From Paramarasmius palmivorus (taxonomy: Eukaryota; Basidiomycota; Agaricomycetes; Agaricales; Marasmiaceae): a stretch of DNA of 24,310 bases. The notes beneath the pieces were generated by a model. It was not told the origin of the DNA. It saw only the letters and a program-made list of their open reading frames with translations, and did no database searches. Positions 1 to 10,601 of the stretch are shown here, one piece after another. Position numbers and translations under genes: made by a program. Positions within the stretch are counted from its first letter, which is position 1, and every line of letters starts with the position of its first letter. Location of the stretch: the NCBI GenBank assembly GCA_037176845.1, contig JAYKXP010000343.1, positions 1-24,310 on the forward strand, in the 5' to 3' direction.

Positions 1-85
1 ATTACTCGGGACCGTATAAGTACAAATCTCGGAAAGCCACCACCGATTCCCTACGTCGTCACATTCTAGTAAGTTTAATATGCAC

Positions 86-545
86 TCAGTCCATTTCAAG
101 GGCATTGCTAATCTCCTGTTCTATCATGTCTTCAAATGTCTTCTCGTTCGGATAATCCATTACACGACATCCAAACCACCGAGTAATTGGTCATCTCAAC
201 ACGCCAGTAACAACCGAACAGCCTTTCATTGCTCAGTACTCACTTCCGTCCGTGATTTACCAAAGTGAACGACAACTTATGAATTTAAGGATTGGCCTGG
301 AAAGCTGGAGGACTCGAATATATTCAAGCCTATCAAATACAAAAAAAACAACCACCACCCGGGCTTGCCGCCTTACCCAACCAGCCGAAATGGAAGATCG
401 CTGCTGGCACTGAATGACATAAGAGACCAGTAAGTAAAACGGGGACTTGTTCTCTCCACGATGGTGTTAAAAGCGCGATTTCCAGGTCTTATTCCATCAA
501 GTCTTGGCAGGTCGTTGCCATTTTGTAGGTCGGTTTTTAGCGACC
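86..545 (-). CDS. Spliced exons of an unidentified gene, 3' part
   Basis: Two exons join in frame on the minus strand. Exon 377-545 reads ...LQNGNDLPRLDGIRPGNRAF... and ends ...DLPFRLVG. A 47-bp intron (330-376, GTAAGG...GATAG) leads to exon 261-329, which reads LEYIRVLQLSRPILKFISCR. The L..L..I.VLQL spacing resembles a leucine-rich repeat, as in fungal F-box/LRR proteins, but that is a guess. The last exon is ambiguous. A 38-bp intron (GTAAAT...AAAG) leads to a frame stopping at 132. An overlapping frame, ending ...EISNALEMD at 86, looks equally coding, so a frameshift in the last exon is possible. The 5' part lies upstream (to about 1190) but could not be resolved. Confidence 0.4.
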
Positions 546-2961
546 CTATCGTGTCGATTCATGACAGATCTTGACTCAAAATCGTAGTGAGCCGAACAAG
601 TTAGGCAGCAGTTTTAAAATTTATTACTATTCTGTTAATAAAAGATAGCGTTAGCCCCGAAACGCGTTTTGGTTTTGGAAGAAGATATGGAATTGGTCCA
701 GGTCTTGACACCTGCGTCAATAAGTCACCCCGAGGGCGTACGCATTAGACAGTGTTCATTGATTGAGTCTCTTCTGTTCACATAGAAATAAGTCTCAATG
801 TCTACGGAAGCCTTAAGGCTCCCGCATTTCCCAAATCTCTCGCTACCAATGCGTCCGGGTTCTCACCCTCCACGTCCTGGGGTTATGATATCTGGGTGAT
901 GTCGAGTGGAGTCCAGGAATCTGACGTTATCGTTCCAAATTGAGCATAAGCGATTAACATTGCGCGATATGCTACAAAGGAACTCAATAACTATGGTGAC
1001 TCAAGATTCGAACATCTGAAAACTCACCAGCTCGCAAAGGCTGATAACAGCCGCTCTATAAAGGGCTAGTTTGATGATCAAGGAACCATGGATGAAATTG
1101 ATTTCGTTACGAGATGAGGAAGACGTACCACGCATAATGTAAGCATTCAGTGAGCCAACGGTAAGGCACGACAGGCACAGAAAAAGACTCACCTAAAGGT
1201 CAAAATATTGGCAAATTCGCTAAAGCAATTATGCTGAAAAAAGTATTGTGCAACCGTCAGCTCCGAGCGACGGTCAAATCAAGGAGAGGGACAGAATGCA
1301 TAGCAAAATATTGCCCCGTCTAGAAACATCAATGGGGAGTAGGGGTGCCATGGCCTCTGGGCTTTCACTGCGATCGACTACGGCGCCAATACTGATTACG
1401 TTCGGGTAGGCAGTGAGATGGAAGACAAACAGTATCGTAGAAAAAACATGAACATCATTGACCCGCACTGCCTGTATTTCGATTCAGCGCTCTTTCATCG
1501 AGCAATAAACGTTCAAGAGCGTACCGGAGAGTATGTGAATGTGTCAATTTGAGAAAGTAATGCCAGGCCATGTCCACCATCGTTCACGAGACGTTCCCGA
1601 TATGGAACCCAAAACTGAACAGGGTATCGTATGGAACCTTGACCCGAACGAGCATACTACCGGCTATTTTGATCTGTTAAGACATTCAAAAAGATCCACA
1701 CTCTCAGAAGCAACAAAGAATAATCACGCTAATCCACATCCCATCGAGCGGTCAGGCCGTAGAGTAATCAACACTCGCTTGCCGTGGCATACAATGCCGT
1801 ACAAAACGCAATGTTAGCAATGCTTGAAGGGCCGCGTTAGCAACAAGCACACCGATTGATACAAAAGGCAGACGACTAACAAACAACAAGCTGACATATG
1901 AAAAAGGTGGAATTGTCGATATAGACTGTAGTGGCTACACCTGACGGCGAAGAGGTGAGGCGTGTTGAGTTTCCGTGATCAGGAGGAACGTTACCCCTAT
2001 GTGGCACGAGATAGCAAGCCGCTAGGGTATCGCTATGGCCGAAGAGCACACTTATCTGTCCCATAAGAATCGAGACCTCCCTCCCTTGAATGGCTTCTAC
2101 CGCCGATGTTGCCGCCAGTGTAAAATTAGCGGCATGCCGATAGAGGATGCTACTCCGAGATTTGGTGGGCTCCAGATATTTCGCACTTCCGAGTCTGCTT
2201 AAATTAGTCACCGAAACAGTAACGAAGGTTTCGTGGTATAACTACCGAATGTTTTATATAAGATATCCAGAAAAGTAGTGCTTGGACAGTTTTTCACGAT
2301 TCAGTGTCGAGTCAATGACCTAGTAAGGATGTATTACTAACAAACACCAAAGAACTTTGTGCGTTTTAGTTCATGAATATAGCTATCAAAAATTAAGCAA
2401 TCGCTTGTCCGTTACTCCTATGACTAACCAGATGAACTGCTACTCACTCCACTGAATCTGAATAGTGTCGTCCAGTGTCCTGTGAGTTCCTGCCCACTCC
2501 ATCTTCGGTAGGTTAGAAAGGTGCGGGCTCCAAAAGAGAAGATAAAAGGCCACAAACATGACGGCGTATAAGGAAGAGGGAGGCAAGCCTGCAAGTTGGT
2601 TTGGGTTCCCGTGGCAGATATGAATCACTGATGATTATGGCCCTCGCCTGTACATCCCTCCTTTCTGGTGATCCTATCATCCGGTGTAAAAACCACGCCC
2701 ACGAAATGGACGATTTGCGACTAGGTGATCATAAGGTCGCCATATAGGTAACATACCATCCCCGTACGGTAGGGCAGAGCGACGAACCTGCTCATAAATA
2801 AAAACAGCTGAACAAGACCGAGATAAAAACCGAACGACCAGCAATTAATAGTAAGGATCCACTTCATTGACTTGAGCTGAGTAACCTGTCGGCGGCTTAG
2901 TAGATGACGCGCTGATGGTCAACGAATTTCAGCATGCTCTTATCTGACGCTGGAATGAAAA

Positions 2962-3012
2962 TGGGCTTCTGGCAGTGGCAAAGATCTTCAAGTCTGGAAC
3001 CTTTGGGACAGC
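2962..3012 (+). pseudogene. WD40-like fragment
   Basis: In one plus-strand frame these 17 codons read WASGSGKDLQVWNLWDS. The pattern xASGSxxxxLxVWx is the typical second half of a WD40 beta-propeller blade. The frame is closed by a TGA just upstream and drifts into non-WD40 sequence downstream (an open frame of no recognisable character to 3276). I see no second blade. Read it as a possible decayed WD40 gene piece. One blade is weak evidence and chance cannot be excluded. Confidence 0.25.
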
Positions 3013-4005
3013 TCTGCTTGCCTAACTTTCACAGACGCTTTCTATGTGGCTTCATTCAGGGCATCATATTCACCCCGTCCTCAAATCAGCACAAAGAACA
3101 CACCGTCAAGACCGCATGCATGTATCACCTCGCTCATCCCTATCCCCAGAAAGGTTCTTCCCCTGAGCACTAAGAGTCACGTTCACAGAAACAGCATTCC
3201 CAAATCGCTATATATCTCCTCTCTATTCGTGCTCTCTCATCTCGTGTACAGCTTTCATCGAATAGTGCGGAACTGATGTTCGTTTCTGACAGTTCCGCGG
3301 CACAAGCATCAATGGGTTTGACCGAAAATCGACTGGTTTGGCGATACAAACGTCGTCTTTCAGTGCGCTTGCTTGGATTCAACGTTGTAGAGTCAGAAGA
3401 CTCCATATTTTAAAGTTTAACAAAATAGTAACGCACCCATTAATCGGACTTGAATATTCCTCGAAAAATCACCGGACCATCGCAAAAACACAACGTTTCC
3501 CGAAAGTAGTATCGCGTAAAACTGGGTGGAGCGGGTGTTGGGTGTATATGGCCTGACGCCTGAACTGAGCTCCTGAAGTGACAAGTCTAATGATGAATCT
3601 TTCGGAACATTAGCAGAACTATGCAAGTATTAGGCATAGAGTGATTGAACGAGACGCAAGATTAACTCACGGTACTTTAGAAAAAGATAAAAGATAGGTC
3701 ATAATGGGATAAATGTGACACGGAGATGATTTAGGAATCGGATGTGGAAGAGGAGCGAATTGAAAAGACAAGCCCTGGAAATTTGACCTTTCTAGGCTTT
3801 TCTCCTGGCATTCATGGGCACGTCAAAGTCTCTCATTGTCCTAAATTACTTGGTAAGGTGCGATGCAACAAGATTTCAAATTCCAAGTTGAATTGAGTCC
3901 ATTCGTGCATGTAAAGTGGTCTAAATAAAGTACATATAATGATCTATAACATGGACAAAGTGCAATCCCAAAAGCATATAATAATGGGATCTCTTGGGCA
4001 AGAAT

Positions 4006-6144
4006 CTACAGCGCCGAGTTATTCGTTTTATCTATATCCAGGTTCGTGGTGGTTCGGTCGGTCACTTTGAACTTCGGAAGCCACACTTTCATGCTCGCCA
4101 GCGCTTTCTGTTGCACGTCCAAGATTGTTGGATCAACTATACCGTTACTGGTAAGCATATCCGAGCAATGGAATCCATCGCTGATCGCTATGGGTCTCGA
4201 GTCGGTACTAGCAATATTCTGAGATGGGGCAGATAACGTTGCGGCTAGCCATGGATCGCCTGAATGGCAATGAACGTGAGCACATGAATCAGGTCAGAAT
4301 AGCAATACAACGTACGGCGACCGTTCGCTACAAATAACCGGTCAACCTGAATATCCCAACCATGGAACGCTGAAGTAGTCTCTAAGACTCGAGGACGATC
4401 TGCTAGCGTGAATGTCTTAGAAAAATAGTTGACGCATAGTGAGCGCTATAAACGTGTTTCCTCTGTCAGATCGTGTCACTCAAATACTCGCGGAATCTCC
4501 AACCTGGTTATACTCTTCGCTGACCAGACGCGACACGATAGCAGGTGCTCCTTTCGGTGGCCCGGTTTGATACCATCCAACTTCGTTGCACCTAAGAAAC
4601 GCGTCAACAAAGGGCAAGACGAAAAAGTCACGAAGCGAGGCTGACACTATCCAGAGCCATGAACGGTTCCAATTGTCCAAAGAGGAGTCAGTCGAAGTCG
4701 TGTTATGAGTGTTGAGGCACGTCCTTGATGAACGGGTTAGATCTGGTAGACAAACCCATAGAGGAAGACGAACTTCACATCGGCATTACCACACACTAAA
4801 CGAGGATCAGAAATGAGTTTTGTGCCAATGATTGAGAGCTAACTTTTCTTGATGTAAACCTTTCTGAAATAAAGACCCATGGCATCGTATGCGTGCTGTA
4901 ACCCCCATCCTGAAGATGCTGCTTGCACTCCATCCTTCACTTCCAGCGCGTCGCAGAACTCGAAAAAGGTCGAGTTAGAATATTCTGGGTCTGGCTGTAG
5001 ATCCTGCCACCTCGAAATCGGACCTGACACTGTTTCTCATCAGTACCAGAGCAACGCAAAATCTAGGCTGACCACATACGGGCGCTAGCAACATCATCGG
5101 CATACTCAAGAGCCTGCAGTCCGAAGTTCGTTTTTATGGCTTTGATTTCCGCTTGGGTACCATTCGCGAATTTCTCGTCAATGAGTGATATAACTCGTTC
5201 GACATCCGCAGAGCAATTCTGAGGCATGTTCTGACGAATCGGTTCAAAGTATTGCCAAAAGTTGCTTGAGTGCGACATTAGCGAAGAAACATATTCACTG
5301 TGGCGAAGACTCACATGATAGGTTGAACGACGCCTGATGACGAGTAACCAGCCCAAAAGATGCCAGGGTTTCTAGTCGTTATCAGGGTACTGTGGGGTTG
5401 AAATATAGACGCTTTGCTCACTTCGCCATCGTCCACGCAGTCAATGCACCTGTTTTTGAATTAAACGCACGTTAACAACTGATATGAAAAGTACCCACCA
5501 GCATAGCTACCACCAACCAAAATCCACGGGACTTTATTGGGTGGCACTTGGTCGCCTCCGGGCATAGGTAGCTTCACGTTCTTCGCAAAATATACCAGAT
5601 CGTTCATAGCCTGTTGTATGGTGAGGTACTTGAGGCTCTTTTCGCTGAGGTCTGGCTGAGGATTCGAGTCTCCGAAAAAACGATGCTCGAGAACTATCGT
5701 GGCTCCGTTGAACTTCTGCGCGAACTGGCCCATGATTGAAGAATTAGTGAGGTCTACCCATGAGTCTCCAGCGTTGGATTCTCCGGGCGTAGATAGGATG
5801 ATGGGTCCACCTGTATCACGTTCAGTGTTAATGTCGATAGATGAACCAAATGCTGTGTACCGACCTGATTTATGGAACTCCCATGTGTGGTAGTATCTTT
5901 GCTTGAATGTTCCCATCTTTGGGTTCTGGTGATCGATGAGTTGATTAAACCAGTATTCTTCTTTGTAGGGAGGGATCGGATTTCCGTTAACATCGGTCGG
6001 TTTTCCTGGGGACGTTTCGACAGCACGGCGAGGCAGCCTAGGTCTTCGCATGATATTTGCGTTCGGTCTGTTATTGGCAACAGTAACCCGGAAACTGGTA
6101 CACCAAAGGAGGAGGTAGAAGAGCACCCATTGAACGCGGATCAT
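4006..6144 (-). CDS. Serine peptidase family S28 (prolyl carboxypeptidase-like), 10 exons
   Basis: Secreted or vacuolar S28 peptidase; the family removes residues C-terminal to proline. Exons on the minus strand: 6144-5499, 5449-5422, 5371-5315, 5264-5080, 5029-4844, 4795-4774, 4723-4646, 4591-4504, 4445-4316 and 4259-4006. All introns are 48-58 bp and GT-AG, and the frame stays open for 557 codons plus stop. Residues 1-23 form a signal peptide (VLFYLLLW core). The catalytic triad is visible in family order: Ser213 in GGSYAG, Asp475 in NGRRDPW and His504 in DGFHCSDM. Other family signatures are EYWFNQLIDHQNP, LEHRFFGDS, NFWQYFEPIRQNMPQNC, TFFEFCDALEV and WIVCNEVGW. A TATAAGG sits 63 bp upstream of the start. 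It appears intact. The start is the only in-frame ATG giving a signal peptide. Confidence 0.93.
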
Positions 6145-6206
6145 CGGTGTGGGGATGAATGTGAAGATATAGGATTTGGGTGTAAGGTTAATGCAGGCAG
6201 GTCAAC

Positions 6207-6213
6207 CCTTATA
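6207..6213 (-). promoter_or_regulatory. TATA-like element of the S28 gene
   Basis: The minus strand reads TATAAGG here, 63 bp upstream of the S28 start codon, a usual distance for a fungal core promoter. Sequence match only. Confidence 0.4.
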
Positions 6214-6940
6214 TGATGGACGTCGACGAGCATTGTCTCTGAGACGTTCAGTCACCGAGCGGCCGTTTTCGAGGGTTGTACGCGGGTGTCTCTGATTCGA
6301 TGTACCTCTAGGAACGAGAGGGCGGTCCAAAGTGAGGGGCTCGATGATAGACCACATCTACCGCAGAATTGAGTACAACCTCTATATTGAGACTTGAATT
6401 GGGTGCGTACCGAATGGTGTAAATCTATTCTAGTAATATTGCTTGTTCGGAGGAGTCGTGCTGGACCTCATATCGACTATAGGGACAGAATCGTGCCAAA
6501 AATCTTGACTTGGATTAATAGACACGCACCACAAATCGTCCTAAGCTTCTCAAATATTCTCCATAGCGCTCTAAAGCACGCTCCTAATATGTTCAAGAGA
6601 GGCAGTATTGGGGCAGTGACCAGACAAGACCTAAGGTGGCCCTGCGCGCAAGGTATGGGTGACTTGAACTGAAAACATTCAAGGTGTTTACTTACTATAC
6701 TCTAGAGAACGACAGACGCGATAGTCGAGTGACAATCATCGTGAAAGAGTGGGTTCAACTCGGAGGCCTGGGAAATTTGCAGTACCGCGACCTTGCACGC
6801 GACACTCACACCGATACTCACCCATAAAAAACTGTTACTTCAAACTTGTACATCTAATCCTACTTATTGCGTACAATCCATCTAAAAGTACACTACGGTA
6901 AGCCTTTGGTGCTCCGATACGTCGTTCCCATTCTCACGAA
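6214..6940. other. Intergenic region between S28 and aldo/keto reductase genes
   Basis: It holds the 5' flank of the S28 gene and the 3' flank of the reductase gene. Open frames here are short, match nothing I know and lack paired splice signals. No RNA gene or repeat was seen. Confidence 0.5.
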
Positions 6941-8153
6941 TCACAGTGACGGACTCTCCACATAGACCAAATCGATCCAGCCTTCTCCGTACATGTCTCC
7001 TGGAATACCTGCACCTGCTTCATCCGCGGCTTTGGTGATCTCTGCAACTTCCTCGGGTGTCAATTTGACGCTTCCTGCACCGACATTCTCCTTCATGTAC
7101 TGCCCAATCCCCATCAGCACACCGCACTGAACACCATCAATTCAACCACACTCACCTTGACCTTCTTTGTCCCCGGGATAGCAAAGAATTCTTCTCCTTG
7201 AGACAAAATCCACGCCAACGTCGTCTGTCCAGGTGTCGCGTTATGTTTCTTTCCGACTTCCCCAATCTTGTTCACCAACGCGAGAATCTTGGGGAAATTC
7301 TCGTTTGAGAACTTGGGAATGAACCTCCTGAAGTCGCCTTCTTCAAAGTCATCAACACTCTTAATTTGACCCGTCAACACACCCCTTCCCAGAGGCGAGT
7401 ACGCGACAATCTTGACACCGAGGGCTTTGGCTTTGGTGAGGAGGTCTTGAGGAGGTCGGAAGAGAGGTGAATACTCGACTTGGAGAGCGGTTATGGGATG
7501 GACGGAGTGGGCACGTTCGAGACCCTTGGCGGTACAGTCGCTGAGACCAAGATGCTTGACTTTGCCAGCCTTGACGAGGTCGGCCATGGCGCCTATGGTT
7601 ATTTCGATGGGGGTTTTGGGATCGACACTATGCATGGTCGATAATCAGTAGCACGTACGAAGGAAGGTGTAGAATACACACCGATGTTGGTAGTATAGAT
7701 CAACATAGTCCACACCAAGCCTCTTCAGCGACTTCTCGAAGCATTCCCTGACGTATTCAGGGTCTCCACGAACAGGACCGTCAAATTGAATTCCGAATTT
7801 GGTGGCGAGAAAAATGTGAGGGCGCTTCTCTGGGTTCTTTGCAAGCCTATACGCGTATAATTCAGAACGGCGAACCTTTCATGCTGGAGAGAACGCACCA
7901 CTTGCCAATGAGCTCTTCAGAATCGCCGTATATATTGGCGGTATCCCAAAAGGTGCATCCAGACGCGTAGGCTGCATCGAGTACCTTGTGAAACAGTTAG
8001 CTGTGAAACGGGTTGATGGCAAGGAACTGATACTTTGAGTCGCTCTTCATCGTTCTCTATGGCACCATATCCGCCAGAGATACCCATTACGCCAAAGCCA
8101 ATGGCGGGCACAAGGCTGGAGCCGAGAGGTCGCTGAGGAATCGAGTTGGACAT
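6941..8153 (-). CDS. Aldo/keto reductase, 5 exons
   Basis: NAD(P)H-dependent oxidoreductase of the aldo/keto reductase superfamily, reducing aldehydes or ketones in the cytosol; the substrate cannot be read from sequence. Exons on the minus strand: 8153-8034, 7984-7899, 7846-7682, 7627-7156 and 7099-6941, with introns of 49-56 bp, giving 333 residues, the usual length. The catalytic tetrad is present: Asp54 and Tyr59 in [18 protein letters not shown], Lys85 in IFLATKFG and His123 in DLYYQH. Later signatures are [34 protein letters not shown] and [11 protein letters not shown]. It resembles the YakC/pyridoxal-reductase-like branch. A further ATG lies upstream at 8192, but a TATA-like ATAAAAGGG at 8191-8200 would put transcription start downstream of it, so I chose [11 protein letters not shown] at 8153. 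Confidence 0.95.
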
Positions 8154-8190
8154 AGTGGTTGAGAGTACAGACGCGTTCGGCATGCTCAGC

Positions 8191-8200
8191 ACCCTTTTAT
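8191..8200 (-). promoter_or_regulatory. TATA box of the aldo/keto reductase gene
   Basis: The minus strand reads ATAAAAGGGT, 38-47 bp upstream of the chosen start codon. It supports the start at 8153 over the upstream ATG at 8192, which overlaps this element. Confidence 0.5.
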
Positions 8201-8419
8201 CGATCGGTTCGAAGACACCGCCGCGGCCGAGTGCATCAGGAACGCATTACCATCTTACCTTATACATGATGAATCGGCCGTGAACAGCAAATTGCTACAT
8301 GAACGTTCTGGAAAGTGATATTTTGGTATCGACAATGACAAAGGAAAAGATATATGACACAGATACATGACGCTCGAGTGCCCGAGTCCCAACGCAATAA
8401 CTTCAAGTCATCCCCGATT

Positions 8420-8697
8420 TCATCCCAGGTTTGTGGCATCACCGCTCGAAATAAGATTGGAGTCATGCAGGAATCGCGTCTGGATTAGGGAAATCAGATG
8501 CGAAATGCATGACCTTAGTTCATACCTCTAAGTACCCCGAAAATTCACCACGCGTGGTATAATCCTGCGAAATGTTCTCGAGTCAGTTTACGGTCACATG
8601 TAGATTGGGATGATACTTACAGGGTTCGATGAGAACCACCTAGAACAAGAAACACCGGTTATTAGCTTGTCTCAAGGAACAATGAAGGAGACGAACC
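8420..8697 (-). CDS. Spliced exons of an unidentified gene (3' end)
   Basis: Three clear introns show a transcribed minus-strand gene. They are 8640-8696 (GTTCGT...TTCTAG), 8565-8620 (GTAAGT, branch-like AAACTGAC, CGCAG) and 8480-8525 (GTATGA...ATCCAG). Exons 8621-8639, 8526-8564 and 8420-8479 stay open in one frame, reading WFSSNP-DYTTRGEFSGYLE-TRFLHDSNLISSGDATNLG then TGA. The exon ending at 8697 continues this frame upstream (VDLSRQRVNVNYHEAR) to about 8760 but shows no start codon. It may therefore be the 3' part of the KEN-motif gene upstream, joined through an intron that removes its apparent stop at 8855, or a separate small gene. No family recognised. Confidence 0.45.
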
Positions 8698-8854
8698 TTG
8701 CTTCATGGTAATTCACATTGACGCGTTGACGGCTGAGATCCACCAACCGATGCTCCAAGCCTCAAAAATGTAAGTAATCTACAACACATGAAGCTGGAGA
8801 AATAGAAAAAGAAACGAAAGAAACAATGCCCCGGAAGAAGTGAACCCAAACCGT

Positions 8855-9581
8855 TCACTGGGGAACCGCGTTGTTGTTGAGCATCATTTCGAGCAGAGAT
8901 GGAGGTGTAACCCGGCGCGCACGCTTGACGGATTTTGCGTCTTCGGAAACGGTCAAGAGCTTGATGTTTTCCTTGTTTCGCCGAGTCGTGCGAGGTGGAG
9001 TTGCGGTAGTTGCTGACCAAAGCCTCGGAATAGGGGCCTTCTTGACGGGAGTCGCGGGAGAGATAGTCGAGTTGCCAATCCATCGGAGGGGTGCAGAAGC
9101 GGTGGTGGTGATTCTGTTCTTGATGGGTGTAGCAGGAGATACAGTCAAGTTGCCGAACCATTCTATAAGGGCCGACGCCGATGTCGAAGGCTTCAGTTGT
9201 TCGAATTCCTGTTCAGAAGAGAAGCTATCAAGGTAAGCATCAATAATATCATCCGTATCGTCTTCAATCTCATCCTCATCCACCACCTCAGCTTCACCTT
9301 CCTCGACTGACCCCTTTTTGACAAAGTCAGCAGATTCAAGTGGAAGCTTACTGTTGATGAAGGCCAAGGCGTCGACCTCGCGTCCAGTGAGTGCAGGGCG
9401 CAAGACATTGTAGAAGACGTCGCCAGCGGCCTTGAACGCGATCTGTTCGACGAAGTCGAGCTTGGGGGGCTATGAGACACGCGAGATTAGCTCCGAGACA
9501 TCGAGGAGTAAATGACAGGGGACATACCAAGAAGACGTCGACACAGGCAGGAGAAGTAGCGGAGATCATAGCAGATTGCAT
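8855..9581 (-). CDS. Acidic protein with KEN motif and twin SPATP modules
   Basis: Two exons (9581-9528 and 9469-8855, intron 58 bp, GTATGT...CATAG) give 222 residues. I recognise no family. After an N-terminal segment (KLDFVEQIAFKAAGDVFYNVL) comes a very acidic stretch at about residues 72-99 (VDEDEIEDDTDDIIDAYLD). Then follow two related modules, GNLTVSPATPIKNR and GNSTISPATPVKKA (SPATP at 129-133 and 155-159). A basic tail contains TPPRTTRRNKEN (KEN at 184-186) and RARRVTPPS. S/T-P sites next to basic residues are typical CDK targets, and KEN is a recognition motif of the anaphase-promoting complex. A cell-cycle-controlled nuclear protein is therefore an inference. A TATA box lies 84 bp upstream of the start. 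The 3' end may continue into the exons at 8420-8697. Confidence 0.7.
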
Positions 9582-9664
9582 AGTAGAATTCACGTCTGGC
9601 AAGCAGAGATGATGAGGGTTCACAAAAAAGATTGCGAATAGGGTCTAAAATGGAGAGGCGAGGA

Positions 9665-9671
9665 ATTTATA
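9665..9671 (-). promoter_or_regulatory. TATA box of the KEN-motif gene
   Basis: The minus strand reads TATAAAT within GACTATAAATTCC, 84 bp upstream of the start codon at 9581. The 346 bp between this gene and the next start-proximal gene (9582-9927) hold nothing else I can identify. Confidence 0.5.
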
Positions 9672-9927
9672 GTCCCTTGCGGTGTCCCACGCTATGGTCA
9701 GGTCATGCTTTTTAACGCATAGAACGTCGCGTTGGTTAATCCTAAGTACGTGAAGACAGAGGTAGCGGTCCAACGCGTACAACGGAAAACTATGAACAAG
9801 AACATTCGGTCGTCGATATCCCTTCCTAGACTTGCTAGAAGCCGCAAGTATTTAGCCATGGGTAAGATTGCAGGGAATTGATACACACCTTCTCTTCAGC
9901 AGCGTCACTTTCAGCAGCCTAAACTCT

Positions 9928-10251
9928 TCACAAGCCAGCCTTGCGACAGATGAATCGCCAGCAAGGTGGGAATCTCTGTGAATGCAATTCTTCGAGTCTG
10001 CAGATATTCTCGATGATCCATGGGTGAGAGTAAAGAATTCCCTCGACCCCGGGTAACCGAGGATTCGCTTTCACCTCCTCCATCATGATCTTTTCGCGGC
10101 GCCTTCTATTGTACATGTACCCGCTCAAGCTGAGCCCTTCGACGGACGCCTCTTCCGACAACTATCTGATCCACACTTTACCCAGCATTGATTGTCTCCC
10201 TGTGCAAATATTGTCCCTCACCAATATTCCCGTCGGTATGCCCAGATACAT
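9928..10251 (-). CDS. Small conserved-looking protein, 87 residues
   Basis: Exon 10251-10222 (MYLGIPTGIL) joins exon 10161-9928 through a 60-bp intron (10162-10221, GTGAGG...GATAG) in phase 0. The protein is basic and partly helical: a run GYMYNRRRREKIMMEEVKAN is followed by LPGVEGILYSHPWIIENICR and a C-terminal HSQRFPPCWRFICRKAGL with two cysteines. There is no signal peptide or membrane segment. The even residue mix and clean splice sites argue for a real gene. I do not recognise the family. The first exon is short and its start is the weak point; a TATA-like TACTTATATT lies about 50 bp upstream (10301-10310). Confidence 0.6.
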
Positions 10252-10601
10252 TTTCCGCGCGACCCGGTGCCATAGCCTGCCCAGTGACTAGGGAAGTATG
10301 AATATAAGTACCAGAATTTGATATCAAAGCCAGATGTGTATCCTCACTGGTTACAGCCGAGTTATAACTCTACTAACACAAAACCGTACAAATTTCTTTT
10401 GAATCTCTTGCGATCATTCCGCAAGGGCCAAGGCCGCGCATGCGCGACTATCGGCGACGCCGCGACGGCCTCACACTAGTGTTGGTACATCAATCGTTTC
10501 GTCGAGTGATATTGATGGTCCTCATCAAGTATTCCTGGCTTTAAGTAGCGGCCTATGAGCGGAAACTAATCCTTATATTCTTTCTCTCATTGACACTCGA
10601 A
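10252..10601. promoter_or_regulatory. Divergent intergenic region with GC-rich palindromes
   Basis: This 350-bp spacer separates a minus-strand gene (start 10251) from a plus-strand one (start 10602). It contains a 6-bp-arm inverted repeat, CTTGCG...CGCAAG (10407-10425), a perfect 12-bp palindrome CGCGCATGCGCG (10435-10446), and a GC-dense stretch to about 10470. The symmetric sites are plausible binding sites for dimeric regulators. No coding signal is seen. Confidence 0.4.

Larger units (their letters stand above)
1..4005. other. Gene-poor left region with decayed exon-like pieces
   Basis: No intact gene could be assembled here. Base composition is even, without strong skew or tandem repeats. 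Coding-like pieces exist: the minus-strand exons listed separately at 86-545; more minus-strand pieces between about 690 and 1190 with good-looking donors (for example GTGAGT at 1027 and GTGAGT near 1187); and a short WD40-like stretch on the plus strand near 2962. I could not connect these into one open frame. That suggests old gene remnants or a gene whose splicing I cannot solve by eye. From about 1200 to 2930 and 3280 to 4005 I see nothing recognisable. Confidence 0.5.

Noticed and set aside
1003..1060. tRNA-like GTTCGAATC on the minus strand
   Set aside because: The flanking bases do not pair into a T stem and no acceptor or anticodon stem can be formed.
1876..2211. 111-residue minus-strand open frame
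   Set aside because: It has no recognisable motif and no splice context. A vague resemblance of VLFGHSDTL to a WD40 start is not enough.
8153..8192. Upstream ATG (8192) as start of the aldo/keto reductase
   Set aside because: A TATA-like element overlaps it, and family proteins begin close to the PQRPLG strand, so the start at 8153 is preferred.
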